Position numbers and translations under genes: made by a program. From Balneola sp. (lineage in GTDB: Bacteria > Bacteroidota > Rhodothermia > Balneolales > Balneolaceae), in assembly GCA_002694685.1 (NCBI GenBank), contig NZMW01000004.1:678632-742631 (forward strand): a stretch of DNA of 64,000 nucleotides. The letters run 5' to 3'. The notes beneath the pieces are model-generated. The model saw only the letters and a program-made list of their open reading frames with translations. It did not search any database and was not told the DNA's origin. Each line of letters opens with the position of its first letter. Positions within the stretch are counted from its first letter, which is position 1. This document shows positions 9,429-16,578 of this stretch, one piece after another.

Positions 9429-9460
9429 TTAGATATATCGTATTACCTAGTAAGAATTAC

Positions 9461-9475
9461 GATGATAATATCATC
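9461..9475. promoter_or_regulatory. Perfect 7-1-7 palindrome, candidate Zur/Fur-family operator
   Basis: GATGATA-A-TATCATC is a perfect inverted repeat with a one-base centre. The 7-1-7 layout and GAT/ATC-rich half-sites resemble Fur-superfamily operators. It lies 33 bp upstream of the first gene of the metal-uptake unit, where a repressor would cover the promoter, and 62 bp upstream of the divergent gene at 9538. Regulator identity is inference. Confidence 0.55.
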
Positions 9476-9537
9476 AAAAAAAGGCGAATTGCCATATCTT
9501 ATTACAAACCTGTTACACATTTTAAACTAAATATACG

Positions 9538-9885
9538 ATGGCAGAGTTTCTTGAGTTAACGAAGGAATGGTTTTTTAGTCTTGGAGAAAATTATGGAGTA
9601 AATCCCATTATTTTTGGAAGTATTTATGTAGGAGCTATTCCATTTTTCACCCTAAGTATTGGCTGGCTGGTTAAGAGTTATAGAAAGGGTAAGCCTATCG
9701 TGCTTCCGGCAATCAGTGCCACATTCTTTTTTATATCTGCCTATCTATACCTGATAATAGCCGGTGAGAATGTGCCTTGGTGGGTGTACGGAGTGGTTGT
9801 AGTGATGGTGATTTACGGAGCTTGGTCAACCTACAATAAAGTAAGATCAAGAATACAGGACGCTACACCACAACAAAAAGGGTGA
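9538..9885 (+). CDS. Small integral membrane protein, unknown function
   Basis: A 115-residue protein with three hydrophobic segments (about residues 22-46, 54-74 and 80-98), a short basic cytoplasmic-looking loop (KSYRKGKP) and a basic tail (YNKVRSRIQDA). No conserved motif that I recognise. It is transcribed away from the metal-uptake genes and shares their upstream region, so it might be under the same palindrome, but nothing in its own sequence suggests metal handling. No Shine-Dalgarno is visible before the ATG. Confidence 0.6.
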   Translation: MAEFLELTKEWFFSLGENYGVNPIIFGSIYVGAIPFFTLSIGWLVKSYRKGKPIVLPAISATFFFISAYLYLIIAGENVPWWVYGVVVVMVIYGAWSTYNKVRSRIQDATPQQKG

Positions 9886-10063
9886 ATTTCCAGGTGTTTC
9901 ATTGCTTATCAAAAATTAATAGCGCTTTTCTAGACTTAGTACATCAATAATTCACATTTCTTTTTAATAATGAAGTCATATACAACCTAAGCCGGTTGAC
10001 TTTAGTGGTTTGGTTAGCCGAGTCTCGGAAACTTGTTCAATAAAAGTACAGAGAGGTACTGTT

Positions 10064-12754
10064 ATGGCTAATCTTGATAAATTTGTATACCGATTCGGGA
10101 AATTTAACACTGACGGTAATAGAGAAATGAAACATCTGCTGGGTGGAAAAGGGGCTAATCTGGCAGAAATGAGTACAATTGGGATACCGGTTCCTCCAGG
10201 GTTTACAATCTCTACGGAAGCTTGTAAACGAACGATTGATAATCAAATGAACTGGCCTGAATATCTTTTTGAGCAGGTTTTGGAAGGGGTTAAACACATC
10301 GAAACAGAAATGGGGCTGAAGCTTGGTGACGCCAGTAACCCACTTTTGATTTCAGTCCGTTCCGGTGCGGCTGTCTCTATGCCGGGCATGATGGATACCA
10401 TTTTGAATCTGGGTATTAATGATGATGTGGTGGAAGCAATCATCAAAAAAACGGGGAATGAACGATTTGCTTATGATAGCTACCGCCGATTTATCGATAT
10501 GTTTGGGGATGTAGTGATGGGAGTAAGTCACGACCAGTTTGAAGAGGCTATTGAAACAATGAAGAAAGAAGCTGGCGTAGAGCAAGATATAGATTTGAAT
10601 GCTTCTCACTTGCGGGAACTAACCGACCGGTACAAAGCAATTTACCGGAAAGTAACCGGACACATGTTCCCCGATGATCCAATGGAACAACTCAAGTTCG
10701 CAATCAATGCCGTATTTAAATCCTGGAACAGTGCACGCGCCATAAAATACCGTCAGATTAGTAACATCTTTGGGTTGATTGGCACGGCTGTAAATGTTCA
10801 GGCGATGGTATTTGGAAATATGGGTGAAAAAAGTGGAACTGGTGTCTGTTTCACCCGAAACCCTTCCACCGGTGAGGCTAAACTTTATGGCGAATTTTTA
10901 CTGGATGCACAGGGTGAAGATGTGGTGGCAGGAATTCGTACACCAAGTCCAATTTCTGAGTTAGAAAAACGAAATTCGGTCATATTTAAAGAGCTCCTCA
11001 ACTACACCAGAAAGCTGGAAGCTCACTACAAAAATATGCAGGATATTGAATTCACCATTCAGGATGGCAATCTGTTTATCCTTCAAACCAGAAATGGTAA
11101 ACGAACGGGAGCTGCTGCTGTAAAAATCGCTGTAGATTTAGTTAATGAGGGTATTCTCACCAAAAATGAAGCCATTCGTGATTTGGTTGATCCGGAGCAT
11201 ATTGAGCAATTACTCCATCCACAATTCAGAGAAGATGCACTGAACGGAAGTAAAATACTTGGAACCGGTTTACCTGCTTCTCCGGGAGCCGCAGTCGGTA
11301 AAGTTGTGTTCGATTCCAAAAAAGCGGAAGAAGCCGGTAGTGAATCCGAGCCCGTTATTTTAGTTAGAATTGAAACAAGTCCTGAAGATGTAGGAGGAAT
11401 GTCTTCTGCGGAAGGAATCTTGACCTCCAGGGGTGGCATGACCAGTCATGCCGCTGTAGTTGCCCGCGGGTGGGGTAAACCTTGTGTGGCAGGATGCAGT
11501 GATATCGTAATCAACTATAAGACAAAGTCGTTTACAAACGGTGGAGTGACGGTAAAAGAAGGAGACTGGATTTCCCTGAATGGAAATACTGGAAAAGTTA
11601 TTCTTGGCAAAAAAGAACTCTCTAAACCAGAGTTCAGCAAAGAGTACCGTGTGTTTATGGACTGGGTTCATGCGATCGAGGTTATGAAAGTGCGCACCAA
11701 TGCAGAAACTCCGGAGGATGCAAGATTGGCTCGTTCATATGGCGCTAAAGGAATAGGCTTGGCTCGAACAGAACATATGTTCTTTAAGCCTGGTAGGGTC
11801 AATTTCATGCGGAAAATGATTATCGCAAATACAGTAGAAGAACGGGTGGCTGCATTGAGCAACCTGCTTCCATTCCAAAAGCAGGATTTCATTGAGATAT
11901 TTGAAGCAATGGAAGGCTTGCCGGTTACAATTCGGCTGCTGGATCCACCACTTCATGAATTCCTTCCACAGGAAAAGGAAGAAATAGAAAAAGTAGCCAG
12001 TGAACTTGGCGTTACTTTTGAAGTTCTTCAGCAAAAAGTAAACCAGTTGAAAGAATTCAATCCGATGCTTGGCCACCGTGGGTGCAGACTCGGAATTACC
12101 TATCCTGAAATCACTGAAATGCAGACTCGGGCTATCATCGAAGCTGCTTTAGAATTGCTGAAGGAAGGTAAAACCGTTCTCCCCGAAATAATGATTCCAC
12201 TAGTGGGAAGTGTGGAAGAATTTGTACACCAACGGGAGGTTGTAGATCGCACAGCCAGGGCTCTCATCAAGGAATCCGGTGAAAAGCTGGAATACAAGGT
12301 GGGAACAATGATTGAGATTCCACGAGCCGCTATATTGGCGGATCAAATTGCTGAAAAAGCCGATTTCTTCTCATTTGGAACCAACGATTTAACACAGCTT
12401 ACTTACGGGTTTAGCCGGGATGATGCCGTTAAGTTCTTGCCAGCCTATATCGAGAAAGGTGTGCTAAAGCAGGATCCATTCCAGGTACTCGATGAAGAAG
12501 GAGTAGGGCAATTTGTGCAAGCAGGAACAAGGCTTGGTCGAATGGTCAACCCAACCCTGAAAGTGGGTATCTGTGGAGAGCATGGTGGCGATCCGTCCAG
12601 TATCAGTTTTGCATATGATACCGGACTGGATTACGTGTCTTGTTCACCTTTCCGGGTTCCGGTGGCACACTTGGCTTCTGCACAGGCTGTGCTAAGAAGA
12701 AACCGGGAAGAAAGTCCCGATGAAGATGAAAAGTTAAATTCACTGTTAGCTTAA
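10064..12754 (+). CDS. ppdK: Pyruvate, phosphate dikinase
   Basis: A cytoplasmic enzyme that interconverts pyruvate, ATP and Pi with PEP, AMP and PPi. Read from the ATG at 10064 it has 896 residues, the usual length. The N-terminal ATP-grasp domain contains LLGGKGANLAEM and SVRSGAAVSMPGMMDTILNLG; the swivelling phospho-His is H462 in GGMTSHAAVVARG; the C-terminal PEP/pyruvate barrel has catalytic C837 in GICGEHGGD. I chose 10064 rather than an in-frame start at 10010 because GAGAGG lies 7 bp upstream and the protein then begins MANLDKFVYRFG as in relatives. It has one of the few good ribosome-binding sites in the window. Supports gluconeogenesis or PPi-linked glycolysis. Confidence 0.97.
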   Translation: MANLDKFVYRFGKFNTDGNREMKHLLGGKGANLAEMSTIGIPVPPGFTISTEACKRTIDNQMNWPEYLFEQVLEGVKHIETEMGLKLGDASNPLLISVRSGAAVSMPGMMDTILNLGINDDVVEAIIKKTGNERFAYDSYRRFIDMFGDVVMGVSHDQFEEAIETMKKEAGVEQDIDLNASHLRELTDRYKAIYRKVTGHMFPDDPMEQLKFAINAVFKSWNSARAIKYRQISNIFGLIGTAVNVQAMVFGNMGEKSGTGVCFTRNPSTGEAKLYGEFLLDAQGEDVVAGIRTPSPISELEKRNSVIFKELLNYTRKLEAHYKNMQDIEFTIQDGNLFILQTRNGKRTGAAAVKIAVDLVNEGILTKNEAIRDLVDPEHIEQLLHPQFREDALNGSKILGTGLPASPGAAVGKVVFDSKKAEEAGSESEPVILVRIETSPEDVGGMSSAEGILTSRGGMTSHAAVVARGWGKPCVAGCSDIVINYKTKSFTNGGVTVKEGDWISLNGNTGKVILGKKELSKPEFSKEYRVFMDWVHAIEVMKVRTNAETPEDARLARSYGAKGIGLARTEHMFFKPGRVNFMRKMIIANTVEERVAALSNLLPFQKQDFIEIFEAMEGLPVTIRLLDPPLHEFLPQEKEEIEKVASELGVTFEVLQQKVNQLKEFNPMLGHRGCRLGITYPEITEMQTRAIIEAALELLKEGKTVLPEIMIPLVGSVEEFVHQREVVDRTARALIKESGEKLEYKVGTMIEIPRAAILADQIAEKADFFSFGTNDLTQLTYGFSRDDAVKFLPAYIEKGVLKQDPFQVLDEEGVGQFVQAGTRLGRMVNPTLKVGICGEHGGDPSSISFAYDTGLDYVSCSPFRVPVAHLASAQAVLRRNREESPDEDEKLNSLLA

Positions 12755-12801
12755 TCTGAATAATCACAATAATCCGGTCATAGATCATTGGTTCTCAATG
12801 C

Positions 12802-12825
12802 TTACTTTTGGTTCAGTAAAAGTAA
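12802..12825. other. AT-rich hairpin in the ppdK-oxidoreductase gap
   Basis: TTACTTTT and AAAAGTAA form an 8-bp perfect stem with an 8-nt loop. There is no T run directly behind it, so it is a poor terminator; it may protect the ppdK mRNA end. A second short stem (GGTAGA / TCTACC, near 12847-12867) lies just before the next ribosome-binding site. Confidence 0.35.
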
Positions 12826-12886
12826 TTGAAAAGAAGTAAGTACTTAGGTAGATATAGCGTCTCTACCAAAAAGGAGATAAAGATTT

Positions 12887-14371
12887 ATGGCTGGATATGA
12901 TTTTGATATGATTGTGATTGGTGGGGGAGCTGCTGGTCTTACATCCTCGGGAATAGCAGCAAACTTCGGTGCAAAAACAATGATGATCGAAGCCGATCGG
13001 CTTGGCGGAGATTGTACATGGACCGGGTGTATTCCATCGAAAACATTACTCAAAGCAGCTAAGGTTGCCCGCCAAATCAAAGAAGCCGGTAAATATGGAC
13101 TCATTGACGGGGAGCCAAATATCGACTTCAAAAAAGTGATGCAGCACGTTGATGAGGTTCGCAAAGAAGTTTATCACGATGCAGATCGTCCTGAGATTTT
13201 TGAAGACCAGAAAATTGAGGTGGTTTTTGGAAAAGCTTCTTTCAAAGATTCGCACACGATTGATATTCAGCTAACTGATGGCGGCAGTCGAACGGTTTCT
13301 TCCAAATATTTCATCATTGCTACCGGGGCAAAAGCTTTCGTCCCTCCAATAGATGGAATTCAGGACGTGGATTATTTAACAAATGAAAGTCTGTTTGAAA
13401 TTGAAGAACTGCCAAAAGAATTATTGATAATTGGCGGTGGACCGATTGGCACCGAAATGTCTCAGGCTTTTGTGAATTTGGGGTCTGAAGTTACCGTAAT
13501 AGACATGGCCGATCGAATTATGACGAATGATGATCCGGATCTGGTCGAAATCCTGCAAGGAGAGTTGGAAAAACAGGGAGTGAAATATGAGTTGGGAGCT
13601 TCTGTACAAAGAGTTGAACAGGAAGGCGATCGATTCAAAGTGTATGTGGAAGTACATGGAGAGCAAAAAGTACTGGAAGGTGATGCGTTACTCATGGCAA
13701 CGGGTCGGAAATCCAATACAGCGTCACTAAATTTAGATGCGGCAGGTGTTGAATCCGAAATGGGCAATATTACGGTAAATGAGAGCTGTCGAACCAATCA
13801 AAAGCATATCTATGCAGCAGGTGATGTGACAGGGCGATACCAATTCACCCATATGAGCGAGCACATGGCGAAGATTGCAGCTACCAAAGCCTTGCTGAAG
13901 GTTGTCCCCATGAAGATTGAAAAAGATAATGTGCCTTGGGTTACTTTTACCGATCCCGAGTTGGCCCATGTTGGAAAAACAGAGAAGAAGTTGAAAGAAG
14001 AAGGAGTGAAATACGAGGTTTATCGATTTCCTTATTCCAAAATTGATCGCGCTGTTTCAGAAGGAGAATCGGTGGGTATGGTGAAACTCTTTGCCAAGAA
14101 GTTATCCGGCAAGTTATTGGGAGCTTCGGTTGTGGGCGCTCATGCGGGGGAGTTCATCTCTGAATATGCTGTAGCCATGAGGAATGGAGTCTCACTCCGC
14201 GGCATTGCTGATACCATTCATCCATATCCAAGCTGGGGATTAGGCGCTCGTCGTGCTGCTGATCAATGGTACATCAAGAACCAAAGCGAATGGTCGGTTA
14301 AGCTTATTAAAACAATTTTTGGATATCGAGGTGAAATTCCTGACTACAGTGATAAGGATCGGGTTGTTTAG
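12887..14371 (+). CDS. FAD-dependent pyridine nucleotide-disulfide oxidoreductase (mercuric reductase/lipoamide dehydrogenase-like)
   Basis: A 494-residue class I disulfide oxidoreductase. The FAD-binding GGGAAGL (12-18) is followed by the redox pair C43-TWTG-C48 in GGDCTWTGCIPSK; the NAD(P)H site GGGPIGTEMSQ follows in mid-protein, then the second FAD motif AAGDVTG, and the dimerisation domain carries the active-site HP in DTIHPYPSWG. The extra N- or C-terminal Cys motifs needed for true mercury reduction are missing, and no lipoyl-complex gene is near, so the substrate is unknown; annotations in this family say 'FAD-containing oxidoreductase'. AAGGAG lies 10 bp upstream of the ATG. Confidence 0.85.
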   Translation: MAGYDFDMIVIGGGAAGLTSSGIAANFGAKTMMIEADRLGGDCTWTGCIPSKTLLKAAKVARQIKEAGKYGLIDGEPNIDFKKVMQHVDEVRKEVYHDADRPEIFEDQKIEVVFGKASFKDSHTIDIQLTDGGSRTVSSKYFIIATGAKAFVPPIDGIQDVDYLTNESLFEIEELPKELLIIGGGPIGTEMSQAFVNLGSEVTVIDMADRIMTNDDPDLVEILQGELEKQGVKYELGASVQRVEQEGDRFKVYVEVHGEQKVLEGDALLMATGRKSNTASLNLDAAGVESEMGNITVNESCRTNQKHIYAAGDVTGRYQFTHMSEHMAKIAATKALLKVVPMKIEKDNVPWVTFTDPELAHVGKTEKKLKEEGVKYEVYRFPYSKIDRAVSEGESVGMVKLFAKKLSGKLLGASVVGAHAGEFISEYAVAMRNGVSLRGIADTIHPYPSWGLGARRAADQWYIKNQSEWSVKLIKTIFGYRGEIPDYSDKDRVV

Positions 14372-14403
14372 TTTCGTTATTAGTGAGGGCGTTAATCGTT
14401 GAT

Positions 14404-14430
14404 TCGTTCCGACGCAGAGCGTCGGAACGA
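14404..14430. repeat. REP-like hairpin, 12-bp perfect stem (copy 1)
   Basis: TCGTTCCGACGC and GCGTCGGAACGA pair perfectly around the loop AGA. This closely resembles the widespread bacterial hairpin CGTTCC-C/G-ACGC...GCGT-G/C-GGAACG of the REP type. It lies 32 bp beyond the oxidoreductase stop. Confidence 0.75.
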
Positions 14431-14476
14431 GTGCGGTGATGGGCTTTTGATTACCCTAAACTAATTCAGTTACTAT

Positions 14477-14500
14477 CCTCGCCCAGCGTAAGGCAAGAGG
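14477..14500. repeat. Imperfect hairpin between the two REP-like copies
   Basis: CCTCGCC and GGCAAGAGG can pair with two unpaired A residues around a GC-containing loop (CAGCGTAA). It is GC-richer than its surroundings and may be a decayed member of the same hairpin class. Confidence 0.4.
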
Positions 14501-14556
14501 TGGATTTTTATAAAGTCTGCTTAAAAAATGGCATTGCATTGTGTTATCAACAACCC

Positions 14557-14585
14557 TCGCTCCGATCGCTCTGCGTCGGAGCGGA
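14557..14585. repeat. REP-like hairpin, inverted copy (copy 2)
   Basis: CGCTCCGA(T)CGC - TCT - GCGTCGGAGCG forms an 11-bp stem with one bulged T. The core CCGA-CGC/GCG-TCGG matches copy 1 at 14404, but the loop is TCT rather than AGA, so the two copies face each other. It ends just before the stop codon of the minus-strand exonuclease gene (14590). Confidence 0.65.
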
Positions 14586-14589
14586 ATGC

Positions 14590-15306
14590 TTACTTGGGCG
14601 GCCCCGCCTGAATATCTTCCAGCTTGCTCATTGCGCGGTCTTTGAGGTTATTGAATTGATCTTCAGGGATGGAACCTGCAGTATATTGATGGTAAAGCCA
14701 AACGATGTAGGTAGCCATCACGTCTTCGTAGCAATAGTGCTCGATCAGGTCTAACTCGCCCCGTTCAAACATGGCGAGAACTTCATTTCCTTCTCCGGTT
14801 TGTTTGAAGGGGATCCCAATCAGCTGACCCAAATGTTTGAGCTTTGGCCATGAACTTGCTCCGTAGTTACTGAACTCATCTACCAGATCGATATTATGGC
14901 GGCTGTATCGGTAACGGATATCATAATCATGCATACGGACGGGCATCTGAAGTCCGTGCTTCATAGCGCGATAGGTGAGAACGGGGATATCAAAACCTTT
15001 GCCGTTGTGGTGGATCAGACCAAAATCTTTATACGTACCGATGGCATCGAAAATCTGCTTAAGTCCCTCTTTTTCATCTTCACCGCTCCATGCCAGCTTT
15101 TGTTTGGGTCCGCCGGTATTCTCGATCCAAAGTCCCACCCAGGAAACCATGCGGTGATACATGGGAGGCAGGAAGCCCGACTTATTTCTTGCTAATTCCT
15201 CGCTGGCTTTTTCCAGCAATAACTCTTGATCTGATTCATGATCGTTTAGTACCCGTCGCACAAAATCGAAATCCGGGACGGTCTCTACATCAAAAATGAA
15301 AAACAT
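14590..15306 (-). CDS. Predicted 3'-5' exonuclease, PolB-exonuclease-like (DNA_pol_B_exo2 family)
   Basis: A 238-residue DnaQ-fold nuclease. The Exo I motif is FDVETVPD at residues 4-11, Exo II fits LIHHNGKGFDIPVL, and Exo III is YCYEDVMATYIVW, giving the D/E-x-E, D and D metal ligands. Family proteins stand alone without a polymerase domain and are thought to degrade single-stranded 3' ends in repair; that role is by family only. The ATG at 15306 starts exactly at the motif-bearing strand, with no room for an earlier start. On the same strand as the asparaginase gene, 93 bp downstream of it. Confidence 0.85.
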   Translation of the reverse strand: MFFIFDVETVPDFDFVRRVLNDHESDQELLLEKASEELARNKSGFLPPMYHRMVSWVGLWIENTGGPKQKLAWSGEDEKEGLKQIFDAIGTYKDFGLIHHNGKGFDIPVLTYRAMKHGLQMPVRMHDYDIRYRYSRHNIDLVDEFSNYGASSWPKLKHLGQLIGIPFKQTGEGNEVLAMFERGELDLIEHYCYEDVMATYIVWLYHQYTAGSIPEDQFNNLKDRAMSKLEDIQAGPPK

Positions 15307-15313
15307 GGTGGTA

Positions 15314-15396
15314 GGTGTAAGGTTTTAGGTGTTAGCTTCAGGGTGTTAGATTTTAGGTAGGTCTAAACTAAAACCTTGCCCCTAAAACCTAACACC
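15314..15396. repeat. Word-built inverted repeat between asparaginase and exonuclease genes
   Basis: GGTGTAAGGTTTTAG (15314-15328) matches the reverse complement of CTAAAACCTAACACC (15382-15396) at 14 of 15 positions. Between them the same words recur (TTTTAGGTG, GTTAGATTTTAGG, CTAAAACC), so several alternative stems are possible. It lies in the 3' untranslated part of the asparaginase transcript. Confidence 0.7.
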
Positions 15397-15399
15397 TTT

Positions 15400-16389
15400 T
15401 TAAAGTTCCCCGACCAGCGATTGCTGGAAACGTTCTTCAATATCGGTTTTGGAATCGTAATGTGCTAATAAAAACATGAGTTTGGTCACAGCGGCTTCCA
15501 AGGTAAGATCATTCCCACTGATGGCTCCGTGTTTTAGAGCGGCACGACCTGCGGAGTATTGGCTGAGATCGACCGAGTCGTAATCGGCTTGAGAAACAAT
15601 AGCTACAACTACATCATGTTCTTTACATCTATCCAGAAAAGGGAGCAGGCTCTTTTCACCCTTCACACAAAAATTCCCGCTACCGAAAGCACGAAGAACG
15701 ACCGCTCTGATTTTACTTAAGTCTAATCCATTCAACAGTTCGGGGTTCATATTTGGATGGGCAGTCAGTACGAAAACTTCATCAGAATACTTAGCCTGAT
15801 TCTCAAATTCACCTTCACCAAAAGAATGCTGAACCAGCGCTTCAATTTGAATTCCAATATCCGCAAGAGGAGAACAGTTGGGAGAGCCGAAAGCATCAAA
15901 ATCACCAATGCTGAGTTTGGTAGATCTGTTTCCGCGATACAGGGCATCATTGAAGCAAATGCCAACTTCCTTAAAATCCATGGTGGCCAGTTCAATGGCG
16001 TTGACAAGATTTCGGCGGGCATCACTTCGAATAGTGCTCATAGGTAACTGACTTCCGGTGAAAATCACAGGCTTGCCCAGATTCTTCAGTCCAAAACTCA
16101 GAGCAGAAGCTGAATACGCCATCGTGTCGGTTCCGTGCAAAATCACAAAGCCATTGTAAGTGGAGTAGTTCTCTTCAATACAAGCAGCCAGTTCTATCCA
16201 GTGGGAAGCATTCAAATCCGAGCTATCCTCAAAGAAAAGAGGGAGTGTGGTGATCTCAGCAATCTCGTTCAGTTCGGGGATTTCATCGTAAAGCACTTTA
16301 GACCATTTCTCGGGATTGAGCTCCACACCTTCACCTTTTGCATTCATGGCAATGGTTCCACCGGTCTGTATCAGTAAATTTTTTTTCAT
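15400..16389 (-). CDS. ansA: Type I L-asparaginase (cytoplasmic)
   Basis: Hydrolyses asparagine to aspartate and ammonia. Read from ATG 16389 it has 330 residues. The first nucleophile threonine is T12 in QTGGTIAM and the second catalytic pair is T87-D88 in LHGTDTMAYSAS; the C-terminal domain has the family's LRAFGSGN and ISQADYDSVDLSQY-type sequence (here VSQADYD). No signal peptide, so it is the low-affinity cytoplasmic type. A GTG frame extends 13 codons further (16428), but the family begins a few residues before the TGGTI motif, so I prefer the internal ATG. Followed by the inverted repeat at 15314. Confidence 0.93.
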   Translation of the reverse strand: MKKNLLIQTGGTIAMNAKGEGVELNPEKWSKVLYDEIPELNEIAEITTLPLFFEDSSDLNASHWIELAACIEENYSTYNGFVILHGTDTMAYSASALSFGLKNLGKPVIFTGSQLPMSTIRSDARRNLVNAIELATMDFKEVGICFNDALYRGNRSTKLSIGDFDAFGSPNCSPLADIGIQIEALVQHSFGEGEFENQAKYSDEVFVLTAHPNMNPELLNGLDLSKIRAVVLRAFGSGNFCVKGEKSLLPFLDRCKEHDVVVAIVSQADYDSVDLSQYSAGRAALKHGAISGNDLTLEAAVTKLMFLLAHYDSKTDIEERFQQSLVGEL

Positions 16390-16578
16390 GTTGCTTATTA
16401 CGAGACTCCGTTTATTTTTGATCTTCACATTCTATTCAAAAAGAATGAGTACTGTTCATTGATTTGATCGCGCAAATAATAAGGCGCTTTTTTTGACAAG
16501 TTAAAACCTGTTACCAAGAAAACACACTGCTAAATGGCAGAGATGGTACTGTCAGTTGGAGTCAAATGGAGGTCACCT

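Noticed and set aside
10010-10063. In-frame 18-codon N-terminal extension of ppdK
   Set aside because: Not part of the family N-terminus, and a good GAGAGG site sits before the ATG at 10064.
9886-10063. Possible riboswitch before ppdK (CCGAGTCTCGG palindrome and nearby short stems)
   Set aside because: The stems are short and match no riboswitch consensus that I can recognise.
14404-14585. CRISPR-like repeats
   Set aside because: Only two facing hairpins with different loops and no regular spacers.
14500-14754. 84-codon plus-strand frame across the REP-like hairpin and exonuclease 3' end
   Set aside because: It overlaps a well-supported minus-strand gene and reads through the hairpin; no protein features.
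16534-16578. In-frame 15-codon extension of the EF-G paralogue
   Set aside because: GGAGG at 16567-16571 points to the ATG at 16579; the extension itself contains that ribosome-binding site.
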